From assembly GCA_023431205.1 (NCBI GenBank), contig JAEYXQ010000155.1:1-58752 (forward strand): a DNA stretch of 58,752 nt. Direction: 5' to 3'. The stretch comes from Pseudomonadota bacterium. GTDB taxonomy: Bacteria; Pseudomonadota; Alphaproteobacteria; Rhizobiales; Devosiaceae. Each line of letters opens with the position of its first letter. The stretch's first letter is position 1. Shown here one piece after another: positions 24,137 through 34,198 of this stretch. Below the pieces are notes generated by a model. The model was not told where the DNA came from. It searched no databases and saw only the letters and a program-made list of their open reading frames with translations. Position numbers and translations under genes: made by a program.

Positions 24137-25162
24137 GTGACCACACTGAAGAATTTTGCCGCGGCCTTCGCCATATCCGCATCCCTTCTGGCGATGCCAG
24201 GCGCAGCCTTCGCTGCTGAATACAACTGGACCTTCCAGACTTCGGAAACGGCTGGAGAGCCCGGCTTCATCAACAAGACGAAGTGGGCGGAGCACGTCGG
24301 TGAACTCTCCGGCGGGCGCATCGAGATCGAGATCCTGCCGATCGGCTCCGTGGTTCCGCATACTGACACCCTCGATGCCGTGGGTGCGGGGATCCTTCAG
24401 GGGCACCTGACCGATCCGAGCTATTTCTCCGGCAAGGACCCGGCCTTTGCCATGATGGGCAATCTGGTCGGCGCCTGGAGCGACCCTTTTGAACTGATCG
24501 GCTTCATGCAGTCCGGCGGAGGCCATGAGCTGTATGCAGAACTAGTCGAGCCGTACGGCGTGCACTTCATCGGTGCTGCGGCAACCGAACCGGAAGCCTT
24601 TGTCGCCGCCGTTCCGATTCGTACTGTGGAAGACCTCACGGGTGTGAAGTTGCGCGCCCCGGAAGGCATGGTGTTCGAAATTTTCTCTAAGGCCGGTGCA
24701 GCGCCAGTTGCTCTGCCGGGTTCCGAAATCTTCTCCGCTCTCGACAAGGGCGTGGTGGAAGCCGCCGACAACACTGTGTTCGCCACGAACCAGGCCCTCG
24801 GCATGAACGATATAGCCAATTACCCGCTCTATCCCGGTTTCCACTCCCTGCCGCTTATCGACATCTCCATCAACAAGGAGATCTGGGATGGGCTGCCGGA
24901 GGACCTGAAAGCTGTCCTTGACGCGTCAGTCGACCAGTTCATTTTCGATCACGTCTACTCTGTGCGTAAGCTCGATGCGGAGGCAGTAGCCAAGGCTCGT
25001 GCGAATCCCGATATCGAGATCATCAACTGGTCGGGGGATGAACGCGCCAAGTTCCGCCGCATCGCGCAGCAGGAGTGGGAAAACTGGGCCGGGCGCAGTG
25101 AAATGACGCAGCGCTACTACGATGCTGTCGTCGCTTATCTCGAAGGTCGCAATCTGCTCTAA
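24137..25162 (+). CDS. dctP: TRAP transporter solute-binding protein DctP family
   Basis: A 341-residue periplasmic binding protein. GTG 24137 follows GGGAGTGAG and opens a signal peptide ending near 'AAFAAEYNW'. The DctP fold is shown by 'LTGVKLRAPEGMVFEIFSKA' and 'GSEIFSALDKGVVEAADNTV', where the conserved arginine of the P2 motif (R in LRAPEG) normally pairs with the ligand carboxylate. The C-terminus (YYDAVVAYLEGRNLL) is also typical. The ligand is therefore probably an organic acid, but it cannot be named. It is the first gene of a dctPQM operon. Confidence 0.9.
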   Translation: MTTLKNFAAAFAISASLLAMPGAAFAAEYNWTFQTSETAGEPGFINKTKWAEHVGELSGGRIEIEILPIGSVVPHTDTLDAVGAGILQGHLTDPSYFSGKDPAFAMMGNLVGAWSDPFELIGFMQSGGGHELYAELVEPYGVHFIGAAATEPEAFVAAVPIRTVEDLTGVKLRAPEGMVFEIFSKAGAAPVALPGSEIFSALDKGVVEAADNTVFATNQALGMNDIANYPLYPGFHSLPLIDISINKEIWDGLPEDLKAVLDASVDQFIFDHVYSVRKLDAEAVAKARANPDIEIINWSGDERAKFRRIAQQEWENWAGRSEMTQRYYDAVVAYLEGRNLL

Positions 25163-25226
25163 GCAATTCGACACAATCACGCCCGACCTCCAGGCCGGGC
25201 GTGGCACCACGACTCTTGGAGCAGCG

Positions 25227-25796
25227 ATGACTGAAGACCCCGATCTGGTGGTGCCTGTCGATGAGGCGCACAGCGAAATCCGCACGGGCCTTGACCGAGT
25301 GGTCGCGTTCTCAAGCCGCATACTGGCTTGGGCGATCTTTGTCGCTTTCGTCATATCCGTGATCGAGATTGGCGCCCGCTATCTGTTCAACAGCCCCACA
25401 TACTGGGCGCACGAAACCACCACTTTTCTGATCGCGGCAATATTTCTGGTGGGCGGCCCAATCGCACTGGCGCGGGACAAACACATCCGGGTTCGGATGA
25501 TCTATGACGCCGTGTCGCCGCAGAAGCGACGCTGGCTCGACATCCTGAATTCCACCATTGCCCTCGTGTTCTTTGCCGGGCTCGCCTATGCCGGTTGGAT
25601 CATGACGTCCAAGGCAGTCCTCGCCCCGTCCGGTGAAATCCGGCTGGAGGGAACTGGCACCGCCTGGAACCCGCCAACACCCGCCCTACTCAAGATGCTG
25701 GTGCTCTTCTGCGTGGCTCTGATGTTTGTGCAGACGCTGCTTCATCTCATCGACGCCATCCGCCGTCGGCCGGCGCGCCAAGTCCGGGACAACTGA
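25227..25796 (+). CDS. dctQ: TRAP transporter small permease DctQ
   Basis: A 189-residue membrane protein with four predicted helices, near 30-52, 65-83, 105-127 and 152-172. 'IEIGARYLFNSPTYWAHETT' followed by 'TFLIAAIFLVGGPIALARDK' and 'HIRVRMIYDAVSP' is the DctQ signature. ATG 25227 follows TTGGAG; the frame is open upstream into dctP but the SD decides the start. It associates with DctM to form the permease and ends one base before dctM. Confidence 0.92.
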   Translation: MTEDPDLVVPVDEAHSEIRTGLDRVVAFSSRILAWAIFVAFVISVIEIGARYLFNSPTYWAHETTTFLIAAIFLVGGPIALARDKHIRVRMIYDAVSPQKRRWLDILNSTIALVFFAGLAYAGWIMTSKAVLAPSGEIRLEGTGTAWNPPTPALLKMLVLFCVALMFVQTLLHLIDAIRRRPARQVRDN

Positions 25797-25797
25797 A

Positions 25798-27108
25798 ATG
25801 GATCTTTCCGCACTTGGTATTGAGCTCGGCTCCTATGTTCTGGTTGCCAGCATCTTCCTCCTGCTGGTGACCGGACAACCGCTGGCGTGGGTTACCGGCG
25901 TAGTCGCCCTGATCTTTACGTTCGGCTGGTTCGGCGGCACGGCACTTCCGCTCGTCACATCCCGCATTTTCGGCTTCATCACCGAGTATTCGCTCGTTGC
26001 CATCCCGATGTTTATCCTCATGGCGGCGCTGCTGGACCGATCCGGCATAGCCAAGGACCTGTTCAACGGCATGCGCATCCTCGCAGGACGCGTGCCGGGT
26101 GGCGTGGCGGTGCAGACTCTGATTGTTGCCATTCTGCTCGCGGCTATGTCGGGGGTGATCGGTGGTGAGATCGTTCTGTTGGGCATTCTCGCCCTGCCGC
26201 AGATGTTGCGCCTTGGGTACGACCGCAACCTTTCGATCGGGGTCGTTGTTGCGGGCGGCTCCTTGGGGACAATGATGCCGCCTTCGATCGTGCTGATCAT
26301 TTACGGCTTGATCGCCAGCGTCTCCATCGCCGACCTGTTTGTCGCTGCGATCACGCCGGCACTGCTGCTTTTTGGCTTCTATGTCGCGTACGTGCTGTTC
26401 ATATGCCTGCGCAACCCGCAGAAGGGGCCGCCCATGTCCCGCGAGGAGGTGGCCAAAGAAAGCCTCGGCAGCGCACTTCGTTCGCTGGCAGCACCACTGT
26501 TCATCGTCTTGGTTGTGCTTGGTTCGATCTATGGCGGCATCGCTTCGATCACCGAAGCAGCAGCCCTCGGTGTGCTGGCGGTACTGCTGGTTGCACTGCT
26601 GCGCCGCGAGCTGAACTTCAGAATGCTTCAGGACAGCCTCACGCACACATTGGAGACCTGCGGCATGATCATCTGGATCGGCATCGCCGCTGCGGTGCTG
26701 GTCGGGGTCTACAATCTCATGGGCGGTAACCGCTTCGTATCCGCCGCCATCCTGAGCCTTGATGCTCCTCCCGTCGTCATCATCATGGTCATGATGCTGA
26801 TCCTGCTGGTTCTGGGCATGTTCCTTGACTGGATCGGCATCGCGCTTTTGACGCTGCCCATCTTCGTGCCGATCGTGATTCAGCTTGGCTATGACCCGAT
26901 CTGGTTCGGCATTCTCTTTGCGGTCAACATGCAGGTGTCCTACCTCACCCCGCCGTTCGGCCCCGCAGCGTTCTACCTAAAGAGCGTGACTCCGAAAGAA
27001 ATAACGCTGCAGCACATCTACACGGCCCTCCTGCCCTTTATAGCCCTGCAGCTTCTCGCGCTTGTCATCATCCTGTTCTTCCCGCCCATAGCAACCTGGG
27101 CAGTGTAG
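25798..27108 (+). CDS. dctM: TRAP transporter large permease DctM
   Basis: A 436-residue membrane protein with about 12 helices. DctM features are 'YSLVAIPMFILMAALLDRSG', 'VIGGEIVLLGILALPQMLRL' and 'GYDRNLSIGVVVAGGSLGTM' followed by 'MPPSIVLIIYGLIASVSIAD'. It forms the ion-coupled translocation pathway for the ligand bound by the DctP protein. ATG 25798 starts one base after the dctQ stop. The gene ends the operon; a short palindrome lies about 55 bp downstream. There is no sign of damage. Confidence 0.93.
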   Translation: MDLSALGIELGSYVLVASIFLLLVTGQPLAWVTGVVALIFTFGWFGGTALPLVTSRIFGFITEYSLVAIPMFILMAALLDRSGIAKDLFNGMRILAGRVPGGVAVQTLIVAILLAAMSGVIGGEIVLLGILALPQMLRLGYDRNLSIGVVVAGGSLGTMMPPSIVLIIYGLIASVSIADLFVAAITPALLLFGFYVAYVLFICLRNPQKGPPMSREEVAKESLGSALRSLAAPLFIVLVVLGSIYGGIASITEAAALGVLAVLLVALLRRELNFRMLQDSLTHTLETCGMIIWIGIAAAVLVGVYNLMGGNRFVSAAILSLDAPPVVIIMVMMLILLVLGMFLDWIGIALLTLPIFVPIVIQLGYDPIWFGILFAVNMQVSYLTPPFGPAAFYLKSVTPKEITLQHIYTALLPFIALQLLALVIILFFPPIATWAV

Positions 27109-27162
27109 TAGGAGTCGGGATCAAGAACGTTCGCCGTGGCAGCTCCGCGCGATTTTGGCCGG

Positions 27163-27180
27163 AAGCAGACCGGTCTGCTT
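27163..27180. terminator. palindrome downstream of dctM
   Basis: AAGCAGACC followed directly by GGTCTGCTT makes a perfect 9-bp inverted repeat, then TTCGG. It lies in the 168-bp gap between dctM and the broken BCCT gene, so it could end both convergent transcripts. The T-run is short, so terminator strength is doubtful. Confidence 0.4.
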
Positions 27181-27276
27181 TCGGACCCCCTGAACCATGC
27201 TACTGCGTTGCCTTAAGCCGCGACCGGAGCAGGGCACCCAAGGCTGCCGGCGGTAAGGCGTCCATGGTGGCGGCTT

Positions 27277-29340
27277 CTAGGAGTGCGCCGGTGGCGTCAG
27301 AACAGTCGCGGCGTCGTGGTCGGAGGAGACGTAGAGAAACGCCAGTTGGGCCTCGAACCGCTCGAGCACGTCGTCGATGAGTTGCTGCCGTGTCAGTCCC
27401 ATCAGATCATAGCCGCCCGAGCCCGTCTGGGTGAACACCTCCAGCCGATAGTAGACGTCGGTTTCGCGGGCCATGCGTCCGCTGAACATGGGTATGGGAG
27501 TCTCCACGAGAGCAACCCTGTACTGGAACGATCGGTAGCCCTCCATTTCGATGCGCAGCATCGGTTCTTCCTGCCCGTCAGCACCCGTCACCGTCTGCAG
27601 GTCGACCGAATAGCCCTGCTTGTCGAACTCCTTGGCAACGTCGGCAAGCACCGGCCGGACGACGGAGTTCAGGAATCTCTGTGCCTGGCGCCGCGAGGGA
27701 AATGCGCGCAGCTGTTTAAGCCGCTGCTTCCAGGTGCGTTCCGGCATGTGACCGCCAATGGGTGCGACCGACCGTTTAAGCAGAACCTTGCCCTCGCGTT
27801 CGGCGCGCTCCATCTGCAGCACCTTGTAGAACGGCGCCATGACCGGATAGGCAATGATCGTCACCGGAAGGGCGAAGATCAGCGTGGCATATTCCACGGT
27901 GGTGACGCCGCCCGCCAGCAACATCGCGACGGTCAGCAAGGCTGTGATCAGCGCCCAGAAGATGCGCAGCCATTTGGGGCCATCCTGGGTCGGGTCCGGC
28001 ATCGAGGCAGAGAAGTTCGCCATCACCATCGCGCCGGAATTGGCGCTGGTGAGGTAAAACAGCATCCCGGAAAACGTTGCGAGGCCAATGAGGAACATGG
28101 CGCCCGGGAACAACTCGAGCAAGGCATACCAGCCGCGCTCCGGGCTGGCGATCGCCAGCTCCGCAAAGCTGTGTTGCCCTGCAGCACTTCGAAAAGCGCC
28201 GAGTTGCCGAACAGGGAGACAATGAAGAAGTCGCACATAACCGGGGCGGTGATCGCTCCAATCACGAACTCTCGCAGGGTCCGCCCACGCGAGATACGGG
28301 CGAGAAACACACCAACAAACGGTCCCCATGCGAGCCAGAACGCCCAGAAGAACAGCGTCCATCCGCCCATCCATTCCGCACCATCGGGCTATATGCGAAG
28401 GTCCGCAAGGTGCGTTCGGGAAGGGTGAAGACAAAGCGCCCGATGTTCTCGACCAGCGCGTTGAGCAGAAAAGCGGTCTGGCCGGTCATGAGAATGTAGA
28501 CCATCATCACCGCAGCGCTCCACAGATTGAGCTCCGAGATCAGGCGAATGCCCCGATCAACCCCCGACGTGGTCGCCGCCACGGTCAGCGCGACCGCCAA
28601 GGCAACCAAGGCGATCTGGAGGGCAAGGCTATGTTCGACGCCAAAGATCAGCGAACAGCCAACACTCAGCAGGACGACGCCGATGCCCATGGATGTGGCA
28701 CACCGAACACGGTGCCCACAAGGGCGATGATGCTGATGCCGTCGCCCAGCCGGCCACGTACCCGCTTGCCCAACCGCGGATAAAGCGCAGCGCGGATCGA
28801 CAGCGGCATGCCCCAGCGATAGGCGAAATAACCCATGGCCATGCCGAGCAGTGCATACATGGCCCAGCCGGCAATGCCGTAGTGGAACATCGTCCAGACC
28901 ACCGCGTCCTGCAATGCTGCAGCCGAGCGGCCGTCGCCAGAGGGGGGATAGATGTAGTGCACCACTGGGCCGGTGACCGAGTAGAACAGCATGCCGATAC
29001 CGACACCTGCTGCAAACAACATGGCGACCCAGGTTATCAGCTTGTATTGCGGACGAGAATGATCAGGGCCAAGCCGCACATTGCCTTCCTTGGAGAAGGC
29101 AACCCAAAGCACGAAGCAGATCACCGACGTGACGGTGAGCACGTAGTACCAGCCCAGATTGATCGCGATCCAACCCACCGCCGCCCTCATGGTGATGCGA
29201 GCGGCATCGGGCAGCAGGATGACCCAGGTCGAAAACGCCAAGATGAGGGCTGACGAGACCAGCAGGACAAGCCAGTTTATGCGCGCAGGACCGTGCTCAA
29301 GCAGTTCCTGATGACCTTTGGTGAGGTCACCTCGTGACAC
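27277..29340 (-). pseudogene. BCCT-family (BetT-like) choline/betaine transporter, three -1 frameshifts
   Basis: Pieces in several frames together make a complete BCCT transporter with a long cytosolic C-terminus, as in BetT. In order: helices 1-5 with 'FAAGVGIGMLFYSVTGPVVH' (29340 to about 28702), then 'MGIGVVLLSVGCSLIFGVEH', then 'MGGWTLFFWAFWLAWGPFVG' (from about 28384), then 'FAELAIASPERGWYALLELF' (from about 28170) to the stop. Restoring one base at each of about 28700, 28386 and 28170 rebuilds an unbroken BCCT sequence (for example GV-ATSMGIG). Each break is a single-base loss. Either the gene is decaying or the assembly has local errors. An intact protein would import choline or glycine betaine as an osmoprotectant. 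Start GTG 29340 is tentative. Confidence 0.85.
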
Positions 29341-29849
29341 CGGAATGTCGTCGCTCCCCCGTCCGTCGCGAGAGGCACTTCCTCCGAAGCGACTCCGCTC
29401 GAAGGGGGTTTTGGATGGTGATTGCTTCGCCGCTTCGGTCTTGCCAGGAACGCCATCGGAGTGCTCGTCGTCTTAGGGAACCGGCATGGGGAGCTCCTGA
29501 GTGCAATGACGGTCATATTGGATCGGCTCCGCCATCCAGGTGGCACCATGTGTGCGCGGGCTTCTTCTTTGCACTTGAAAGAGTTAGGTTAGGTGCAGGT
29601 CCGTGTTCCTCGATGAAGATTCCGCGAGTTAACGCCTAGAGCGGTCCGTCCGTTACCGACCCCCACGCTGCACAACCCGCCCTATCCTAGACTTCCGACC
29701 TGCAGCAAGGCGCCCTCATTTAGCCCGTTCCGGCTGCGATTTCGATTTTCCCGAAAGCGGTCGGTGCGCTCTGGTCATGCCAACGTGGAGAACGGGGTGG
29801 AAGCGGACTGGCAGCTCTTGAGGAGCAACGAGCGCTTCGCGCCAGAAGA
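29341..29849. other. 509-bp region without a supported gene
   Basis: Upstream of the BCCT pseudogene. Several frames are open but none has an SD, a signal peptide or family resemblance. It probably held the BCCT promoter. Nothing else is seen. Confidence 0.5.
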
Positions 29850-29871
29850 ATGCGGCCCCGTGGGGCCGCAT
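29850..29871. terminator. strong hairpin, putative rho-independent terminator
   Basis: Two perfect 10-bp arms (ATGCGGCCCC and GGGGCCGCAT) are separated by GT. The hairpin lies 23 bp past the stop of the minus-strand exported-protein gene at 29895. On that strand it is followed by TCTTCT; on the plus strand by CGCTTTT. It is well placed to end transcription of the 31790-29895 gene. Confidence 0.6.
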
Positions 29872-29894
29872 CGCTTTTCAGGTCCGGAAGGTGC

Positions 29895-31790
29895 CTAGAT
29901 ATACTGGCATGTGGGGCGCTGCATGATGCAGGCGGTGATGTACTGGATATCCAGCCCCGACTGTTCCAGCATGACCTTTGTCGCATCGTCCTCCACCGAC
30001 AACGCCCAATGCGGGCCTTCAGCGGGCGGGGTGAGGATGAAGACCAGCGGCGGCTCATCCTTGTTGCCGGTGTGAACATGCATCAGCTGCTGCTGCCACA
30101 GCATGAAGCCGCTCGAGGCGAAGGTAATCGGCGCATTCATCCCACTCGACTGGCATACGAAATCCCGCATCGATACCGAGCCGCCGCCAGCAACGGCCAG
30201 CGTGCTGTCCAGCAGTTCCTTCGGGCCACCAGAGGCGGTCAGGGCGCGGTCGCATTGCAGGGATTTTTCAAGGCTGGAGAGCTTGCCGATCTCTTCGGCA
30301 CAGACGGGTTGGATGCTTGAATAGAGTTCATAGGAGAGGTTGGAGCGCAGGTCATCGCAGAGGGCGCGCGCAGCCTCGGCCGCTTCGCTTTCCGGCGCAG
30401 CTGCCGCGAAAGCCTGTCTGACCTGGACAATGGAGGCCTGGGCCTGGCGCTGGACGACCTCGCGCATAGCGGTGTCGCACGTCTGCCGAGCGAGACTGCG
30501 CTGCTCGTAGGAGAGATTGCTCACGCTACCCAGTTGCTCGCAATATTGCACCACTGCCGGCTGGACATTGATGTCCGCTTGCAGCTCCTGCGCAGCGGCC
30601 GTGGTGATGGCGGCGAGGCTGGCTTCGAACAGTTCAGCCCGCCGCGGCTCCAGGGCAGTGCCAAAAAAGCGATCGCGATAGTCATGGCGGTTGCGCGACT
30701 GGAGAACGGCGTCGTCCGGACGAAGATTGTCGGTGCTGACCAGGGTATCAAGGGAAACGGGCAGAGCCATCAGGCGCGCCTGCTCGGCAACAAGCGCGGC
30801 AACTTCTTCCTGCCGCTGCTGGAAATCCGGCCATTTGCCGGTCAGCTCCCGGGCATAGTCCTGGGAAATTCCCTCGCAGGACCGCATCATGGCCAAGACA
30901 CTGTCGGCCATCTCACGGGTCCAATAGTCCGTCGGCACCCGGGCTGCCACTTCGACCTTCTTGAAGGAGTAGCCATTGTTGCGGGCAAGGATAGACTGGA
31001 AGGCGGAGCAGGTCTCGGCGGCGCCGGCAAACAGCGTTTCTGCGACCGGCGCGCCGGACACGGCCAAACGGTCAGCGGCCTGGCGCAGGACGGCATAGGC
31101 GAAATCGTGCGCGTCATAGCCAACATCATAGGCCAGCCCGCCCGAGAGAGCACCCGAGACCTTGTGCGCGAAGCTCTGGCGCTCGGCATCGGTCGACAGC
31201 GGCAGGCTTGCCAGATCGGAAATCAGCTGGGAGCGATAGTTTTCCCAGAAGCTCTTTTCCAAAGTTTGGTATTTGCGCGCATAGGACTGCTGGTCGAGCT
31301 CGGGCAGGGCTTGAACGAAAGGCGCAGACCGGGTCAGTTCCCCTACCTGAACGGCTACGGCATCGTCCGGCGCTGGCGTATCCATCAACGCGAAGATCGC
31401 GTCGAAACGCTCCTGACCGCTGGTGGCGCGCTGCATTATGAAGGGCGCGCAATCGGTGGAGGGGGAGGCGTGGTTCGCCCAGGTCGCCTGCATCCGTTCG
31501 CTATTGCCATTGAGCTGCAGATACAGATTGCCATTTGCATCGTAGAGACCGGGTCCCTCCCGGCCCCGCTGTTCGACCAACTCGATCCAGCGCGTGGTGC
31601 GTGAGCCGTGCTCCTGGTAGTAGACGGTCGCCGCGACGTGACCCGCCGAAGGGGAGATCACCCATTCGGTGGCATAGGCACCGTAGCGGCAGGTAAAATC
31701 ACCCACGTAGTGGCGGGTGCCGTTGTCTTGGGCGATGGCCGGTGCGGTGACCAACAGGGCTGCGCTAGCAGCAAGAAGAAGCGACTTCAT
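29895..31790 (-). CDS. large exported protein of unknown function (631 aa)
   Basis: ATG 31790 opens a signal peptide (MKSLLLAASAALLVTAPAIAQD); a second ATG four codons upstream is possible. An N-terminal domain of about 120 residues looks beta-rich ('YVGDFTCRYGAYATEWVISP', 'WIELVEQRGREGPGLYDANG', then 'LYLQLNGNSERM'). A long helical middle follows, with 'YSFKKVEVAARVPTDYW' and several cysteines (TCSAFQS, RSCEGIS, QYCEQLG, TCDTAM, LCDDLR, VCAEEIG). The C-terminal part, 'PPLVFILTPPAEGPHWALSV', returns to beta structure. No enzyme motif was recognised. A hairpin terminator follows the gene. Confidence 0.65.
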   Translation of the reverse strand: MKSLLLAASAALLVTAPAIAQDNGTRHYVGDFTCRYGAYATEWVISPSAGHVAATVYYQEHGSRTTRWIELVEQRGREGPGLYDANGNLYLQLNGNSERMQATWANHASPSTDCAPFIMQRATSGQERFDAIFALMDTPAPDDAVAVQVGELTRSAPFVQALPELDQQSYARKYQTLEKSFWENYRSQLISDLASLPLSTDAERQSFAHKVSGALSGGLAYDVGYDAHDFAYAVLRQAADRLAVSGAPVAETLFAGAAETCSAFQSILARNNGYSFKKVEVAARVPTDYWTREMADSVLAMMRSCEGISQDYARELTGKWPDFQQRQEEVAALVAEQARLMALPVSLDTLVSTDNLRPDDAVLQSRNRHDYRDRFFGTALEPRRAELFEASLAAITTAAAQELQADINVQPAVVQYCEQLGSVSNLSYEQRSLARQTCDTAMREVVQRQAQASIVQVRQAFAAAAPESEAAEAARALCDDLRSNLSYELYSSIQPVCAEEIGKLSSLEKSLQCDRALTASGGPKELLDSTLAVAGGGSVSMRDFVCQSSGMNAPITFASSGFMLWQQQLMHVHTGNKDEPPLVFILTPPAEGPHWALSVEDDATKVMLEQSGLDIQYITACIMQRPTCQYI

Positions 31791-31871
31791 GGCAATATCC
31801 ATAAGCGTCCGCTGGGCGCCGTTTGTCGGCTCGGGCGGGAGATTGGTGGAAGTGGATCGACTGGGCGCGGC

Positions 31872-32765
31872 TCAGTCGAATGTAGTGTGAAATTGCAGGA
31901 CGGCGTTTCCGCTTTCGGCGCTGTAGTCCACGACCCTGCACCCCTTGGAAACCCTTACGGGCGCCGGGCCACGCAGGGTCAGCACCTGGGTGAAGCCCTC
32001 ATAGCTGGCGGTGACCCGATAGGGCGCCGGATCACACCCCTGGCGGAACGTGTGCGCCACGCCCTCGAAAGTCTCACCCGGCGTCCAGGGTCGCCCACGG
32101 AACAGAACCGTGCCATCGGCGATGATGTCGCGGAGACCCTGGCGCACCTGGGCATAGGTGATGGTGCCGGCGGCGGGCGAAACCGCCATAACCGATCCAT
32201 TGTGATCCATGTAGATGACATCCGGCATGGGCGCGATGCTCTCTGAAACCGCGGATGGAATGCCATGCCCGGCCGGCGCGGCGGTCAGGGCCGGTGCGGT
32301 TGTCTCAGATGCCGGTATTTCAGCCACCAAGGCCGCCGCTGAGGGGTGGGCTCCCCAGATCAATTCATTGAGGACGACCGGCTCTGGACCGCAAAGGCTC
32401 AGTGTTCGCAGGTCGCTGGCAATGGTGATTTGTTCCGGTTCGCGGCAGGCCTCGCCGCCGCCGATGATCCTATCCTGCCGGTCGAGAATTTTAAGGCCGC
32501 AGGTTTGGCCACACATGACCGGACCCGCCCATATGGCAAGCGAAACCGGACCATCGGGATGGTCGATATCGGCCAGCAGAACCTGATGCGTCCCATCTTC
32601 CGAAGGCGCCGGGATGCCATCGGCCTCAGGAAATATCGCTTGCGCGCGGACGCTTGAGGACTCGATGGCATACCACTCGATGTTCCGGAAATCCTGTGCA
32701 AGGGACGCGCCGGAAAGCACCGAGAACGCGGCCACCACCGTTATGTGCCGGAGAACGGACGTCAT
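31872..32765 (-). CDS. exported protein of unknown function (297 aa)
   Basis: ATG 32765 gives a standard signal peptide (MTSVLRHITVVAAFSVLSGASLAQD); ATG 32792 is nine codons upstream. The mature part contains 'IEWYAIESSSVRAQAIF' and 'VSLAIWAGPVMCGQTCGLKI' with a CxxxC pair, then an Ala/Pro-rich linker (about 170-205), then a C-terminal domain with 'TFRQGCDPAPYRVTASYEGF'. This is a two-domain periplasmic protein with possible disulphides. I do not recognise it. It lies 81 bp upstream of the 631-residue exported-protein gene in the same direction, so the two may be cotranscribed. Confidence 0.6.
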   Translation of the reverse strand: MTSVLRHITVVAAFSVLSGASLAQDFRNIEWYAIESSSVRAQAIFPEADGIPAPSEDGTHQVLLADIDHPDGPVSLAIWAGPVMCGQTCGLKILDRQDRIIGGGEACREPEQITIASDLRTLSLCGPEPVVLNELIWGAHPSAAALVAEIPASETTAPALTAAPAGHGIPSAVSESIAPMPDVIYMDHNGSVMAVSPAAGTITYAQVRQGLRDIIADGTVLFRGRPWTPGETFEGVAHTFRQGCDPAPYRVTASYEGFTQVLTLRGPAPVRVSKGCRVVDYSAESGNAVLQFHTTFD

Positions 32766-32968
32766 TCTCAAATGAAATGTTCGAGCGCGCATCAAGCGCC
32801 TCCATTGGAAAGATCGGGAACTGCCGCTCGCCGGAGCCGGGGCCTGCGAAGCAAGCCCCGCCAATGCCCCGCTTGCAGGACCTGCGTTTCAAGGCAGCAA
32901 GGTACCGTCGTGAAGGATCTGTTCGTTGCGGTCGGGCGCTGGACCGGCAGCACCGGTGCCCTGCCCGA

Positions 32969-33472
32969 TCACTTGCGATTCAAGGTTGCACAGGCCCACA
33001 TGAGAGCGGCGGAGGCCGCCATGAGGTAGAGGCCCAACGAGGGAGCCACGGCGATGCCTAGGCTGGCATTGAGGCTGCGCGCATAGGACTGTGCATAGGG
33101 ATCGTCGCCGACGAGGCCCTGCACCATGCTCGACGCCTGGGAAACCTGACTAAGCGCATCGACCAACAGATAAGCTACATAGCCGACTACGACGGTGACT
33201 AAGGCAGCGGCGAAAATGTCAGCGAGGCGGCGGAATCGGGGCGCCACGCCGGGCATGATGAGGGCCACGGCAACAGCGAGTGGCGCGATAAAGGCCCAGG
33301 CTGCCAACCCGGCGATGTTGACATTTTGCGTGATGCCCATGGCGGTGCTGGAAATAGCCGGCAGGACCAGCGCGGCGATGGAAGCGATCAGTGCCAGACC
33401 ACGACCCATGGTCCACTTGTTGCTGGCGATGCCTGTCACCGGATCGATTTTGATGTCTTCAACGTAAGTCAT
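32969..33472 (-). CDS. small integral membrane protein, function unknown
   Basis: A 167-residue protein with four predicted membrane segments, near 24-44, 53-75, 85-107 and 140-160. ATG 33472 has a run of six G directly upstream as SD. A cytosolic N-terminus of about 22 residues (MTYVEDIKIDPVTGIASNKW) precedes the first helix. No family was recognised. It is upstream of the two exported-protein genes on the same strand. Confidence 0.6.
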   Translation of the reverse strand: MTYVEDIKIDPVTGIASNKWTMGRGLALIASIAALVLPAISSTAMGITQNVNIAGLAAWAFIAPLAVAVALIMPGVAPRFRRLADIFAAALVTVVVGYVAYLLVDALSQVSQASSMVQGLVGDDPYAQSYARSLNASLGIAVAPSLGLYLMAASAALMWACATLNRK

Positions 33473-33893
33473 TTTCCCCCCGAATGGTTTGGCGCTTCTG
33501 CGCTACCATCCCGTTTAAACGAGGCGAATTAACAACTTAGCTCCGGCTACCGAAGCAATTCCGGCTGCGAAAGTAACGCTTGCTTCACGAGCGAAGGACC
33601 GCCGCCCTGGGGTCCATCGAGGCGTGGGGTGCAAGGTCAGCGGGCTACCACCGGTTAATAGCGATGTAAGGAAAAGATGGATCCGGGGACCAGTCGAACC
33701 AAATCATCAGCAAAATTGCTCAGGAGGAGCAAATCTGACACCGCGTTGGCCAAGCCACCTCCCTGTGAGGATCACGTGGTACTAGATGATCTCGCAAGGA
33801 TGCCGTTCGATACCCCCGTAAGCGGCCATTCCAATGCCTCCCGCCTAAATGGCTACGATGTAGGAAGGAGACGCGCGGTCTGCGCGGCTTGGC
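33473..33893. other. 421-bp region without a supported gene
   Basis: It lies between the small membrane-protein gene and the small exported-protein gene. No SD-supported frame, palindrome or repeat of note was found. It probably holds the promoter of the 33472 gene. Confidence 0.5.
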
Positions 33894-34118
33894 CTAGTGC
33901 AGAGCAGTAAGCCGGTAGCCGCGGCGCAGGCCTTCTGTCCCGATCGAGATGAGCACGCCGCCGCCGAAATGGCTGCGTGTGGTGGCCTTCTCCGTGCGCT
34001 GTACGACGGGTGTGGCCTGATCTCGTGGCTCGATCCGGGCGCCACCGGTCAGCATGGCGTGGGCCGTGTAAGGGCCCAGCAAGAAGGCGAGCAGGAAGGC
34101 AAGCATCGGATAGCGCAT
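33894..34118 (-). CDS. putative small exported protein downstream of the GT2 gene
   Basis: A 74-residue frame. ATG 34118 starts a signal peptide (MRYPMLAFLLAFLLGPYTAHAML); a second ATG lies seven codons upstream. The short mature part contains 'GGARIEPRDQATPVVQRTEK' and 'SHFGGGVLISIGTEGLRRGY'. The SD is poor. It is 80 bp downstream of the glycosyltransferase in the same direction, so it could be an accessory protein of the polysaccharide operon. It could also be a chance frame. Confidence 0.4.
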   Translation of the reverse strand: MRYPMLAFLLAFLLGPYTAHAMLTGGARIEPRDQATPVVQRTEKATTRSHFGGGVLISIGTEGLRRGYRLTALH

Positions 34119-34198
34119 TTGGTCCGGACCCCAAGGCACGGCCGGACGGCCGGTGCCTGTTGGCGGATAGTCGCTTGCCGAGAAGAACAGCCAATGAG

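Noticed and set aside
27283..28428. Plus-strand open frame (381 codons) opposite the BCCT pseudogene
   Set aside because: The minus strand shows clear BCCT sequence across several frames. The plus frame is His/Glu/Arg-rich and has no domain.
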